Shown here piece by piece: positions 32,783 through 44,954 of a DNA stretch of 64,000 nucleotides. Position 1 is the stretch's first letter; the number at the start of each line of letters is the position of its first letter. The notes below the pieces were generated by a model. That model made no database searches, was not told the DNA's origin, and saw only the letters and a list, made by a program, of their open reading frames with translations. The position numbers and the translations under genes are program-made. Source of the DNA: Bolinopsis microptera (lineage: Eukaryota > Ctenophora > Tentaculata > Lobata > Bolinopsidae); the NCBI RefSeq assembly GCF_026151205.1, contig NC_087073.1, forward strand, positions 15,519,837 to 15,583,836, written 5' to 3'.

Positions 32783-35700
32783 ATGGAACAAGAAAATGTA
32801 ACTGATTTTTTCACCGAAGAGAACCCTCATCGAGCATCATTGTGAGTAGAGGAATCCGAATTGTGATTAATAACTGTAATACTTTAATTTAAAGGAGGTT
32901 CAATGTTTAGCAACTACCAATCCTATCTATAGGAGTGGTAGTTGCTAAACATTGAACATATTTATAAATAATCGCCGGATTAACTTGTTATCACTGAACA
33001 GAATTATTAAAGTTTCTTTCCACGACGAGCTCATTAGGCACTTCTTCAGTCTTTTTTAACGGTTCAACGAAATTTGTAATGCTAGATGCGTGAGTCCACA
33101 ATACCGAATATTAATAAACATGACATTTTCAGGTATTCGATAGATTGGTTGGATTATATACTCTTTGCTTTTGGAATTGGAGTCTTGACTGTGATTATTT
33201 TTGGCAATTTTCTGGTATGTCAAAATTACCCTTTCAATTCTGTTTAACAATCATTCGCTTCATCTCGGGGGTTTAACTTAAATATCTTTGACACTCAGTA
33301 ACTGATAATATACTTAATTATTCTAATAGAAATCTTCCTAAATCCCCAGATCCTCCTGTCGATGAGAAAGATAATGATCCTGCATGTGCCTACAAACATT
33401 TTAATAGTGAACCTTGCCACCTCAGATTTAGGGGTGGGCCTCTTCGTCATGCCCTTCAGTGTAACCTCCTTCTTCAAGCTTCGGGACCATACCGTATGTT
33501 TAATGAGTCTATTATTTCTAGCTTTATTTGTAAACATTTCAAATCAACATCTGACCAGGGTCCTACTATAATACGTTCAAACCAAATTATCTCTGGAAAA
33601 ATATCACTGAATTAATAAGCATAACCCAGTCTGTTGTCCCAGATCTTGTACGATCAGAGTGAGATGTGTAACATTGTGGGAGTGCTAAGACAGATGTTAC
33701 TCTGTTCCTCTACCTACACTATAGCTGCTATCAGCTACGAGAGATTTCTGGGAGTTAAGAGACCTATGTCTTACAAGTCAGTTAAAAAACTGTCGATTAT
33801 ACGATGTGTAATTTTATTGAGTCTTCTACCAAATCATGTCCACGTATGGCTATTTTCTGGAATCAAATCTATTAACATTTATCTGAATTGCAAGTACCAT
33901 GATTTATGTTAATATCGAGGTTTACACTAAACGAAATTTGTAAACTTCACTAAATTTAACGCTGAGAAAATAATCACTGCATCCGTTTCAGGAGGATTGT
34001 AAACAAGAAGTTTGCTTTGACAACAGTGGCAGCAATTTGGTTTTACTCCACTATTTACTCCCTTGTTACTGTTGCAATGCCAGGTACAGTTTTTGACTAT
34101 CTTAAGTAGTAAATATTTAAGAAGTGGTACTGATATAGAAACCTTCCTTGCTAGAAGCCTCTGATATGAAGCTAAACTGCAAACAGAACTAATTATACCT
34201 GTCATCTACTGCGAAGATTCTAACATTCTGTAGAAATGCGCTTATCAGCAAATTTGCGACGATTAAGTTATAGCAAATGAATACATTTTAAGTAAATGGA
34301 GGATAAAGAAACAGGAGAAAAACAAAAATGACAGTTTTAACTTTTATCACGATATGATATAAAATATTATTAATATTATTGAACCCAAAAACTCTGCTAG
34401 GGAAGTTTTAATATAGACAAGTATGCTTTTAACTGAAAATATTAGAAATGCTAATAACAATGTAAATAGACGACTGGATCACGATCAGCTTGTCGAGAAG
34501 TCATTAAACAATTCGGGCGTTGTACAAGAAGCCTTTATAATTTAGAGACAGTACAAACGAAACTAAAATAATTACTAATTATAGTAGGGTAGTCCGCAAG
34601 TTGAAGTAAGTTGAGTTATTCTTTAGAATAGTTTAAATGCTTCCGTTTAATTACTAGGTACCTACTTAATGTTGAGTATTTAATTAAGCCATCTTTAAGT
34701 CCAGAAGTAGTAATACAGCTTATCTTGCTTGAGGGTTGTAGGGATAATGGTAAAAGCTCATTAAAAATAAAGTTTATTAAACAAATCGCCATGTTCAACA
34801 ACCAAAAACGTGCGAATTGACGCGTGAGTGGTAACGCGTGAGCGGTAACGCAAACCTTTTTACTACATTAAACTATATTTTCATTCTCATAAAAAAATAC
34901 TACACTCCACAGCTCATGTAGGAGCATATGTTTACAACGACTACACGGGTTACTGTATACAACAATGGTGGTTCGGGACCGACGTCGGAGAAACTATTGA
35001 GGTTATCTTTTTTCAATTATACTATTATAGAATTCAGATTGTAATAATTAGAAACTGATCGAATTCAAATTCAGATAACTAAACAGATGTAAGAACTGCT
35101 GTACTAGAGTACCAAGCAAACTGAGAACAGTATTTAGCTGATCAGAAGAGTTTAGACTGATTTCGCATGAGGCATATTCAATATATTAAAGGACCAGTTA
35201 ACTGAAAAATTTGTAGTCTCCAATTTGGCTAAGATTTAAATCAGCTGTGACAAACTGGTAAAGAATCGTATCGCCGAAAGAACCAACTCTCTAGCGTACG
35301 TGTAACGCGTGTTATTGCAATAATAAGCTGTGGCCTCGTGACGTCATAAAGTCCCTCAGTGCGCGCTTGCATAGCGTAATTTACATTACAAATGTTTATC
35401 ATCGTCAATAAAACACGTGTAACTCACTCAAATTTTAGAACTATGACTATTACCCTAGTTCTCCAAAATCCTTATAGTTTTGGCTATCATCCTAACTAAA
35501 GGAATAGCTGATTGGATGTACAGTGCTCACGTCATGATTTTAAACAGTGATATAGGTTCTTGAACAGTGGCGGGTGAATGTACGGTTAGAAAGTTTCTGC
35601 TATTACAACTTATGTCATATGTGATAATTTTGGATTGTTTTCATTGCTTAATTACACAAGCAGGGAGACTGTACCGATTATTTTTCCCCAGTCCATGAAA

Positions 35701-38028
35701 CTCTAACGAATTTAGAAAGAATACAGATAAGTAGGAGTTTGTTCAATTCCGAGAGCAATTATATTTATAGCATAGCGAAATTTCTAAATTTAATCTGCAA
35801 GTGTCTGCCAGTACAGGAGACAAGAAGTCTGGCTACTTTACGGCCGTTCCTCTGGAACCATTAGTAGAAGTAGCTTCTATCAGAACAGTGCCGTGGGAAC
35901 AGAATTCCCGCCAAAATACCCGGTCTACCAAATAGTAAAATTACTGATTGGAGGTGTGTACGGTGTGAGGTGTGTTTTGAATTAGACTTCCGGCTTACCT
36001 AGTTGTTATCCTAATTGCATTATCATCGGTGCATAACATAAATAAACTACTGGTAAGTTTAAATACCCAGTGCAAACGTGTTCAGTCGATCGACCCACTG
36101 AACAACTATAGAATTTCCAAGACCCTATTATTCTCTGGCCATATATTACGGCACGATCGATTGTTAGATGGCTAAATGACCAACGTTAATCTATACAATT
36201 CTAAAACTATGAGCTAGCACTTTAATCTAAAAATACCTTTTTTATATTACTCCTGATTTTTACATTTCACGTAAAACATTGTCGCCAGAGGTTGATCATG
36301 GACACTAACAGCTTAATTTGAGATAAATGACTTATGAGCTTCTCTAAAGTTAACTCTAAAGTTGTGTAGTCCAGTCATTTATGGACATTTATGGAAATGA
36401 ACCTGCAAATGTTCTAATACTCACGAAACTTTGCAAAGACCTTCCCGAAGTTATGATTAAACGATTTTCGTTTGGAGACATTTTTTTGACCGTGGAGAAA
36501 ACCCAGGAGGGCCACGCCCATATTGACCCAATAACGTAACCGACCCCTTGCTTCTGAAGGTCGTAGAGACTTCAAAATAGGCTTGAACGAAGCCGCATAT
36601 GCATGTTTATATAGGAGTTATTGAGCAACACATGGCCTAAAATCCTTACTTATCGATAAATTCGCCAAAAACCATTTTGGGCGTGGTGCTAAGCCCATTT
36701 TCGATATGATCGTGATGGAGTCTTCAGACAGGATGCAAAAGAACCGCAATTAGCATATTAATATATGACTTACGAACAAACATATGCCTTAAAGTGCTTA
36801 CTTTTTCAGTTATTGGCGAAAAACTGATTTTCGGTTCCAGAAATCATGCAAAACTATGGGTATCTGGTTAATTGGGCTATGAAGGCCCTAAAGGTTTTTG
36901 AATGTGTGCAAATTGTGCAGAATGGCCATGTTTATATACAACTTATGAAGCAACATGTACCCTAAATTACTTACTTTTCGAGTTATTCGGGGGAAAAGAT
37001 TGTATTATGTCCATTTTTTACCTGTAAAATACAGTCTCACGAGCTACTCTGCGCGCAAGAGGGACTTTATGACGTCATCGCCAAAATAATACAAACGCTA
37101 TTTACACGCGTTAGAGAGCAGTTAGAGATTTAGGAATTTCGACTCGTTGCTTAGTTTGCTATTTGTCACAATCTGTCAAAATATGAGGATAACTTTTTTT
37201 TCAGTTAACTGGTCCTTTAATTACATTTTAGGACTAAAGATACGCTTTGTATAAACCTGGCTATGTTCGATTAGTCGTGTTATTATTGAACCTGTAATTC
37301 ATCGCTGTATAATAGTGTAGGAATAATTTCATGTGGTCAAAGTGTTAATTTCCCTCGCGATGATTTTTGCAACATGAAATATCAAATGAGAATTAACGAA
37401 ACATAGTACATGCCACACGGGTTATTTTACTTTTAATTAGCACGAACAATCAGAATTACTTATAAAAATCTACACCGATGAAGAAACATCGACATATCAG
37501 AATTACTTAAAATGTTTAACTGGGTACCTTTTTCAGGTTGTCGTCAACACTGTCCTCAACTTCGTCATACCTTTTGCCTCCATGGGATATTACTACTCCA
37601 AAGTGCTGACGGCACTGCACGCAAACCTTCACTTCTGTTTCAAGATGAAAGTTCCCTCATCCTTCCAAGCAAAGTATGTCAGAACTAAAAGGGACCGTGA
37701 AATCAACTCAGCATGGACCATCCTCATAATAATGGTCGCTTTTGTACTTTGTTGGGTGCCTTTCCTCATCCAATTTGCTATGATTATAGCTCACAACTTC
37801 AACATGGAAGATCAGATGCAGTTGTACTTTGTGACGTTCGCCAACATTTCTTACTTTCTGGGGTGCGGAATAAATCCTTTAATCTACATTTTTCGATGCG
37901 CAAGATTCAAGAAGGAGTCGAAGAGACTGATTTTTGTCTTCCTCGAGAAGATTGTGTGCTGTGAATCAAAGTTGAGGAAAATGATAGCTGCCCAAGGTAA
38001 AATGGCAGCTGATCCTAATCAAGCTTAA
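32783..38028 (+). CDS. class A (rhodopsin-like) GPCR, seven exons
   Basis: Exons 32783-32841, 33133-33214, 33350-33493, 33643-33776, 33992-34083, 34922-35001 and 37537-38028 join in phase to 360 residues. Landmarks fall at canonical spacing: N-glycosylation site N5, TM1 GN at N45, NLATSD with D73, disulfide Cys C104 exactly 25 residues before R129 of the ERF motif (replacing DRY), W156, loop Cys C182, P209 with Y217, E252 (ionic-lock partner), CWVP 269-272, and NPLIY 310-314. TM7 lacks the opsin lysine, so it is not a visual pigment. The ligand is unknown; an amine or peptide is possible. Weak points are the donor of exon 4 (AA|GTCAGT) and of exon 6 (GAG|GTTATC). The 2.5 kb last intron holds no gene. 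A foldback element sits immediately upstream. Confidence 0.92.
32898..32957. other. near-perfect 60-base hairpin in receptor intron 1
   Basis: The 22 bases at 32898-32919 (GTTCAATGTTTAGC onward) are perfectly complementary to 32936-32957. The interior continues to pair (TCCTAT with ATAGGA) with one A/G mismatch, leaving a 2-base loop. It could be a miRNA-like or hairpin-RNA precursor, or a tiny palindromic transposon remnant. Confidence 0.8.
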
Positions 38029-39471
38029 TCGCCGTTATGCTGTTTTAAGTTGGGTTGGCTGAATCTTATTTATCTATCTCCTAGTTTATTTCTGGAATGG
38101 CTCACCAACATGATGAAGGGGAGTAGTTTAATAGTTTGATAACCTATTATCATACAGTTATTTGTTTTCTTTACCAAAAGTTTTGAAACGCAATACTTTG
38201 CTCGTTTATTGCGTTTCATTATCAGCTTTTACCTGTTTTAATTCATCAAATAAAACTTTATAGAAGTATGAGTTATTCAGTAATTCAGCTTTCCATGATG
38301 GTTGGTAAAATTTCATGCTGAGCGTTTAAAAATTAACATGCTTTTTGACTGATTAAAGATTACAATTACAAGTTGAAAATATCATAGTCGTGGCCGTTGT
38401 GCCTTAAGTTCAATTGATTGCTGATTTGAAGGAACAATCGCTGGTTTTATTTTTTGTTAACTGCTACTATAACAGAGTTGCACTCCGCTGAAGTTTCGTA
38501 TTTCGCGAAAACCATTAATTGAAGTTATCATGTTTTACCAGCTATAAGACTCTCAAATAAGCTGCCAGGCAACTAAACCCCATCCATTTAACCAGTACAA
38601 TTAATACGTCTGCAAGTAATTGGCATTCTTGCATTATAAACATTGCGATAATTAGAAGTAGCTCCGACATCTAATTATTTAACTTAAAGAACCATTTAAT
38701 ACGAATTATATGTGCAACTAAGAACCATTGATGAAGTAGAAACAATAATAGCTAATAATGCCAATAAATCTACAGTCTTCTCATGATACTATTACTAGGA
38801 AACAACAAATCGCACAAGGAAAAAAGGGAGCGTAGGCGAAGGACAATAAAAAGGAAATATCCTTTAAATATTCGAATTAATACTAATAAATAAACTTTTA
38901 TGAAATATCTGCTAGTCAAGCAGAGGGCACGAGCTAAAGGTGCTGTTATAATTATATCGTTAAATAAGTCCTCCTTGGATTAACAAACTCATCACCAAGG
39001 TGAAATTCGCAGATTAAGTGATAACTTAACATATAATTTGATATTTAAATAGGTAATTAAATGTACTGTTTTGGCAAAGTAAGTAAGTATTGGCATCAAC
39101 GCAACCCATCGAAGCTATCCAATATAAATATGCACAGGCCTTAGAAATTAAAGCTGTATAACTTGTCCAATAACTTGGATGAACCAGAATAGTGCAATTA
39201 GTTAATTAGAAGCTCCCAACCGGACTCACACTTTATGTTCAGTAATCAGTGGAATGTGAATGTTGGAAAACGGGCAAATATAAATCCCTGGAGGTTATTC
39301 AAGCCATAAAAGTTAAAGAAACTACAAAGATTATAAAAAGCCATAAGGATTGGGGAAGGGATCATGAACTTTTTGAATTGGGGCCGCTAATGCAAAGGGA
39401 AATCAATTTTATAATCATTAAACCCTGCTTTGGTAACGCTTATTGTACCAGCGGATCCGACTCGAAAGAAG
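38029..39471. other. 3' flank of receptor; no further exon identified
   Basis: AT-rich; includes likely 3' untranslated sequence of the receptor (AATAAAAC near 38250). I looked for upstream exons of the next gene here and found none that fit by splice phase. Confidence 0.45.
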
Positions 39472-40101
39472 ATGACACCGAATGACTACGCACGCGCAAG
39501 TATAAAGTACTACGCTACCACGCGGGCCAAGAGGTTAGCAGACGCTAAAGTGGGATCTCGTATGGCTGTATTGCGGAGGGAGGATAGCGAGTACAATACT
39601 AGTGCACTTGTCAGTTACAATGTGGAGGATTATTCCAGGTAGGTGCAATGTTAGAGGGGTCAGGCTTGACAGGATTATATAATATGTGAACTTGAAAAGT
39701 AGTTAAAATTAAAAACGAAGCCCAATTCCATAGCCTACTTGTGGACCCTGAAGCAAAAAAGTGAATGGAGTGGCTATGAAAATGTATTATACATTTACAA
39801 TACAATACCTCTAACATATTCTAGATTTATCGAATTTTGATGTTTTACTTAAACAAACTATCGCGAACTGAAAGATAACTGATCGATATATTGTTTTTGT
39901 TAAACATTTGATCGTAATTACTTTCTTCCTCGCAGTCCTCCGTCAATCGAACTTGATGACACTGATGATCTGGGCGGGTACGGTAGATTACGACAGACTG
40001 TAGTGGTTATCCACAACCAGCCAAACCCTAACAGGCTTGATTCCAGCTACCCAAGATCTAAACGCAAAGTCACCCTCAACGCTGCCAAACTTAGAAGTTA
40101 G
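39472..40101 (+). CDS. small basic protein of unknown function, two exons (possibly 3' part of a larger gene)
   Basis: Exon a ends at 39638 (TCCAG|GTAGGT) and exon b is 39936-40101 (CTCGCAG|T), phase 2, ending in TAG. Starting at the Met at 39472 gives 110 residues: MTPNDYARASIKYYATT, then basic and polar sequence with SIELDDTDDLGGYGRL and a basic tail (YPRSKRKVTLNAAKLRS). An acceptor-like site (TTGTACCAG at about 39440-39450) keeps the frame open upstream, so the true start may be in an earlier exon. Codon quality and the clean splice join argue that it is real. No domain is recognised; the tail would suit a cytoplasmic end of a membrane protein. Confidence 0.6.
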
Positions 40102-40462
40102 TAATATGTATATTATGTTTGTGGCTAAGCGGATTTATATTTTAAAAGTTTATTGCAAACTTGTTATGATTATCAAGAATTGGCAACCCGCCAAATTCGT
40201 ACGTCACACACCTGAATGATAGAATATATTTAGGCAGTTGTAAGTAGAGATCTCTATTAGATTTAAATTCTACAGAGACTTGAGAGATGAGTTCGCTGAT
40301 TTTATTTGTACTGGGCTTTGTAGATTTCTGCTCAGTTATGTCTTTGATTAGATTTTTCAAAGAATGAAATTTAACACCTAAACCGGTGGGCAAATGATAA
40401 GTAAAAGTTCCAACGTCCATGATAAGCAGAAAATATGGTATGGTATGACGTTTCCATAACAG

Positions 40463-40474
40463 ATATAATCGAAT
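40463..40474 (+). promoter_or_regulatory. TATA-like element of the arylsulfatase gene
   Basis: ATATAATCGAAT lies 73 bases before the start codon. The same 12 bases occur at 44871-44882, 73 bases before the start of the duplicated copy, inside roughly 100-150 bases of conserved upstream sequence. Shared position after duplication supports a promoter role. Confidence 0.5.
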
Positions 40475-40546
40475 CACGCTTTATTTTCCTTGAGAACAGT
40501 GCCATTAGTCGATTTGCTGTTCATCGGTGAATGATAATCAAAAGCT

Positions 40547-42343
40547 ATGATTTGTTTCGTTGTTCTTTGTGCACTGTCGATAGTGCAGTCTGCAGCATTT
40601 GACGAGAGGCAACCTAATATCATTTACATCCTGAGCGATGACCTGGGACATGCAGACGTCGGTTTTACTGGAGGGAGAATCAAAACACCAAACTTGGATA
40701 AACTGGCAAAGGAAGGTAGGGACTCAGAAAAACATGCACATTCAACCCCAGATCCAATCTCTAACAAATTCAAACAAATCTAATAATATCATGATAAACA
40801 AAAGTGGTTTAAATTTACATCATGTATAAAACGATAGCTCGATTTGACGAGCTGTAAAATTACAGGTGTGCTCCTAAAACAGCACTACGTCCAGCCGATT
40901 TGTTCTCCAACTCGAAGTGCCCTAATGTCAGGCAGGTATCCAATACACACAGGATTTCAACATAGCGTCATCCATCCCGGGGAACCCTGGGGTCTTCATC
41001 TGGACGAGACCATCATCCCTCAGATACTTAAGGAGTATAACTACTCAACTCATGCTGTGGGAAAGTGGCATCTTGGTATGCACACATGGTCCTACACCCC
41101 TGCACATCGTGGGTTCGATGACTTCTTTGGGTACTATCTGGGAAGTCAGGACTACAACACCCACATAAGGGGCGGAGGATATGATCTGAGAGACGATTAC
41201 TGGACTAAGAAAGGCAAGTTCGTTGACGATGTGAGATACGATCTGAAGGGACAGTACAGCACGGAGCTTTACACTCAGCGGATGGTAGATCTGATCTCTG
41301 ACAAGAAGGCTCAAAAGAACCCCTTCTTTATTTATATGGCTTATCAGAACGTACACGCTCCTCATATGGTCCCTCAACGGTACATAGACCAGTATTCGAC
41401 CCATATAAAAGATGGACAGGAAAAAACCTTCGCAGCGATGGTCAGTGCAATGGACGAAGGGATAGGAAACATAACCGCAGCACTGGAAGCAGCAGGTTTG
41501 GCTGATAACACCGTCATCGTATTCAGCTCTGACAATGGAGCAAATGTAGGGTGCGTAAGCCATGTCACTGCTAGTAATTACCCTTACAGAGGCGGCAAAC
41601 GTTCTATCTATGAAGGTGGGATCAGATCACCTTCATTTGTATGGGCTGGAAGTCGACTAGCTCCTGCAACATCTAACGCTCTCATTCACGTTGCTGATTG
41701 GCTGCCCACATTTTGGGGTCTTGCTAGTCTGCAAGGGACGATGAAGCCGAACAACCCCATCAAAACTAAGTCACTAGATGGCGTAAATCAGTGGCAGACT
41801 ATATCAGAGAATAAAGCTTCGGAGAGGACGGAGATCTTACTGAATATTGATCCTTATCCTCTAAGTAATGGTCACAAGGTCCCTAACTATGGGATCAGAT
41901 GGAAAGAGTGGAAACTAATTCTAGGGTCAGGGGGTCCCCCAAGTGGCTGGTACCCAGCTCCAAGACTGAACGATCTCGAGACCGCGGACAGAACTTGCCA
42001 CAAACCTATCGCAGGCCTCGTGGAGCTATACAATATCGAGCTGGATCCTTACGAACGTAGAAATGTGTCCGACCGCTACCCTCACCTTGTAAAGAAGCTA
42101 ACTCACAAGTTGATGGCGTACAATGCAACTGCTGTTCCACCAGGGAACATGGCAACCGACCCAGCTTCCGACCCCATACATTTCAACCACACATGGATGC
42201 CTTGGATGGAAGATGGGGAGGAAGTAGGGGAGAATTTGAGGAAGAACTTGTGGGAGATGGAAGAGTACAACTGGGTCCAAATGGAGGTGGAAGAGCTGCC
42301 GGACCCTTGCTACCAGGTTGTGAATAATGGTGTAGATTTATGA
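40547..42343 (+). CDS. secreted or lysosomal arylsulfatase B-like sulfatase, two exons
   Basis: Exon 1 is 40547-40715 and exon 2 is 40866-42343 (GAAG|GTAGGG and TTACAG|GTG, phase 1), giving 548 residues, close to the usual family length. A signal peptide (MICFVVLCALSIVQSA) is followed by metal ligands D31 and D32 (LSDDLGHADVGF), the sulfatase signature with C69-S-P-T-R, where Cys becomes formylglycine, then K123 and H125 (VGKWHLGM), H220 (NVHAPH), D279-N280 (FSSDNG) and K301 (YRGGK). All residues needed for sulfate ester hydrolysis and calcium binding are present. The best family match is ARSB/ARSI/ARSJ. The substrate would be a sulfated glycan or matrix polysaccharide; the exact one cannot be told. 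A broken tandem copy lies at 44955. Confidence 0.96.
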
Positions 42344-43289
42344 GCTTCAACAAACTAGTTCAGAGTGATCAATATGATTTAACGAACAACTATGAACTGT
42401 GCTTATTTTTTACTTTTCCATGGTTATGTCAATAAATCTAACAAGATTTTAACAAGGTAGAAAAAAATGAAAGGTTTCGCTTATTGTTTGTAAAAAGTAG
42501 GTGCTTGAATTTTGTTGTGTTCTCTGAGCCATTATAGTAATCATTTATTTTTTATTTCTTTTCTAAAATTTTAGAAAATCTGTTAAACAGATAGTTAATT
42601 GGGAATGGAAGCATTCAGTAAAATAAAACTACCAAGTCACAAGCGTTTTTACTTATTTTAGCAAATGTGGAAAAACGTCACCCAAAATTTTTAGAACTGG
42701 TTATTTAATTGAGTGAAATTGGAATTACGGAAAAAGTTATAGTACAGCAACAGAGATCTGAAGAATATTATTTCAATATTTGATAACTTATCTTGGAGCT
42801 GTATTGAATTTATAGTAGAGATTTAGTATATAATAGCCTGGGGTCCCCAGGTAAATAAAGACTTTAAATTATGGGTCCACGTGCATCATAGTCGTTCACT
42901 AAGAGTATAGAACGCGAGCCCTTGCTAATTATAAATATGATTAGAGATGATCTGCACGATCAGTCTATCTAGAATTATAAAACACCATTTATCTTATATT
43001 TCTTATTTTCCACTTAACTCGACTCCAGTTTAATTAATTTTCCAACACGTGCCTTCCAGTATCAATCTATTAGTATTCGTCTTGCAGGTGTTTTTTATCT
43101 TTACGAGCTGATCCAAATAGGTGGCTCCTTAGTGTCTTACAGTCTTACGATAATTGCTGAGAGGTTTCCTTACGTTTGCTCTTTTTTCAGTTTCGTCGGT
43201 TTTTATCAATAATGGTAGTCATTGTATAGATTTGAAAAAATGTAGGACGGTCGCTACAATTAATTTAAAATTCGTACCAGATTTCAAAC
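42344..43289. other. 3' flank of arylsulfatase and 5' flank of the 7TM gene
   Basis: Contains a likely polyadenylation signal (TCAATAAATC near 42430). No other feature recognised. Confidence 0.5.
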
Positions 43290-44312
43290 ATGACGATCTT
43301 TGGAGAGAATTTTATTTGGTACGCTAACGGAACAATCCAAGACGAACCAACGGAAGCCTCATGCAACTACATCTTCTTCATATCACTGTCCCTCAATCTC
43401 CTCATCACCACAATAATAAACCCCGTGGTGCTATCTATCCGACTAAAAACTGCAGCACGGAGCATACCCAGCTTCCTAACATCCTTCCTGATGGTAACAG
43501 ACCTGGTCACCAACACCTACTTCCCCGTACTATGGGGATACAAGCTGCTGAGGGAGAAGGAGGAAGATAAACTGGTCTATCTGACAACCACGCCCTACGA
43601 GGTATTCAACACGTGCCTGCTTGAGATCGTGTCAATTCTCTCGGTCTGGTACGTGGCAGTTTTGAGTAACCTGGCTAAGGACAGTATAATCCATCCACTG
43701 AAGAGGAGATCCGTGAAGAGAATTAAAGGTATCATCGTCGGAGGGACCGGTTCTGTTGTGGTCTTGGTAATCACTGTGGTTGCAGTTTTCGTGGTGGTAC
43801 TGCCCGAGCATTTAACCATGATATTTTCCAGATATAATCAAAAAGTTGGTGATCTTCAAAACATAGCAATCCAAATTTTCTTGGCAATACGAAGTGTTTG
43901 TATTGTCCAGATCATCTCATCGTACCTCCACGTAGCGTACAAGCTGATGATAAAGAAATCAGGGATGGAGGAGACAAGAGTTCAAAACGAGAAAGGAGGT
44001 AGGGCCGCTTTAGCCATGAGCCTCGCTGCTATCGCGGGGTACATATTCGAGCTTACAACAAAATTTACCCCATACTTGGCACAAGGAAACTTAAATTATT
44101 ACAACGGTTTCATTATTAATTGCTTCATACCTTCGATGCTAGCAGCGTACAATTCGTTCATTCAGCTAGCTCTGGTGAAGGAAGTAAAGAAACGGTTCAC
44201 ACCAAATAGAGGAGGAGTTGTTACTCCAGTTCAGCACACAATAGCTTGTGAATGTGAGTTGGATCATGAGGATGATTATATTCAAAATAACAATGCTGGG
44301 ACTGAACTTTGA
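43290..44312 (+). CDS. divergent intronless seven-transmembrane receptor
   Basis: A single open exon of 340 residues. The N-terminus has a glycosylation site at N13 (ANGT). Seven hydrophobic spans are visible: about 26-49, 60-84, 104-130, 143-173, 187-218, 235-255 and 266-294. After TM3 the sequence LAKDSIIHPLKRR aligns with the class A pattern DRYxxIxxPL but the DRY is replaced by AKD. TM7 has YNSFI in place of NPxxY. The C-tail is hydrophilic (CECELDHEDDY). I infer a fast-evolving rhodopsin-family orphan receptor, possibly chemosensory and possibly retroposed, since it is intronless next to intron-containing genes. It lies between the two arylsulfatase copies. Confidence 0.85.
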   Translation: MTIFGENFIWYANGTIQDEPTEASCNYIFFISLSLNLLITTIINPVVLSIRLKTAARSIPSFLTSFLMVTDLVTNTYFPVLWGYKLLREKEEDKLVYLTTTPYEVFNTCLLEIVSILSVWYVAVLSNLAKDSIIHPLKRRSVKRIKGIIVGGTGSVVVLVITVVAVFVVVLPEHLTMIFSRYNQKVGDLQNIAIQIFLAIRSVCIVQIISSYLHVAYKLMIKKSGMEETRVQNEKGGRAALAMSLAAIAGYIFELTTKFTPYLAQGNLNYYNGFIINCFIPSMLAAYNSFIQLALVKEVKKRFTPNRGGVVTPVQHTIACECELDHEDDYIQNNNAGTEL

Positions 44313-44341
44313 AGCACAGGATTTCAGTTCTAACTGACCGG

Positions 44342-44672
44342 CAGAGATGTGCACCGTGTTACTTTTAGGCGGCGGTGGTCTGGACGCCAAAATTGGTCGG
44401 CGGTGGCGGTCTGACCGCGGTCTGACTACTAGATATCCAAACCGCGGTCTACTGTGTACATGGTGGTAATTTGGTTGTTTAACTGATGTATATGAATCGA
44501 TTTCTTAATATCACTCTACATTGAAGAACTAATTAATTTATTGTTAATAGCTGTATTTGTTGATCTGACGGCCAATACATCATAGTCATAGACCGCGGTC
44601 TGGGTCAAAATTTCGCGGCGGCGGTCTGGGTCAACATTACGCGGCGGCGGCGAATCGAGGTGCACGTCTCTG
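44342..44672. mobile_element. probable old hAT-like MITE, GC-rich
   Basis: Inverted ends read CAGAGATGTGCACC and, inverted, CAGAGACGTGCACC. Inside, GGCGGCGGTGGTCTG-type blocks and ACCGCGGTCT palindromes occur near both ends. The flanking 8 bases do not match (CTGACCGG versus GTAAAGAA), so either the insertion is old or the flanks were rearranged. Confidence 0.6.
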
Positions 44673-44870
44673 GTAAAGAACTATATATGGTAATGTGTTA
44701 ACAAGAATGGTTCTTGGTAGAATTGTGTTCCGTTATTTCTCTCAAACTTGTACTTGGTTAATTTATATAGGTTCAGATTGCATCTTTCAAAATATGAAAT
44801 TTAACACCCAAGCCAGTGGGTACTGCCAACGATAAGATTCTAGGTTTATGATAAACAGAAAATATGGTAT

Positions 44871-44882
44871 ATATAATCGAAT
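44871..44882 (+). promoter_or_regulatory. TATA-like element of the duplicated arylsulfatase
   Basis: ATATAATCGAAT, the same 12 bases at the same distance from the start codon as in the intact paralog. Confidence 0.45.
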
Positions 44883-44954
44883 AACCGCTTTACTTTCCTT
44901 CAAGGGGTTTTATTACTCGAGTTGTAATTCATTGGCAATTTATTTGCAAGAATT

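Noticed and set aside
40142-40477. 111-residue minus-strand frame upstream of the arylsulfatase
   Set aside because: It overlaps the conserved promoter-proximal sequence shared with the duplicated gene, where the frame is not kept.
41045-41568. Minus-strand frames opposite arylsulfatase exon 2
   Set aside because: Shadows of a gene whose sense strand carries all sulfatase active-site motifs.
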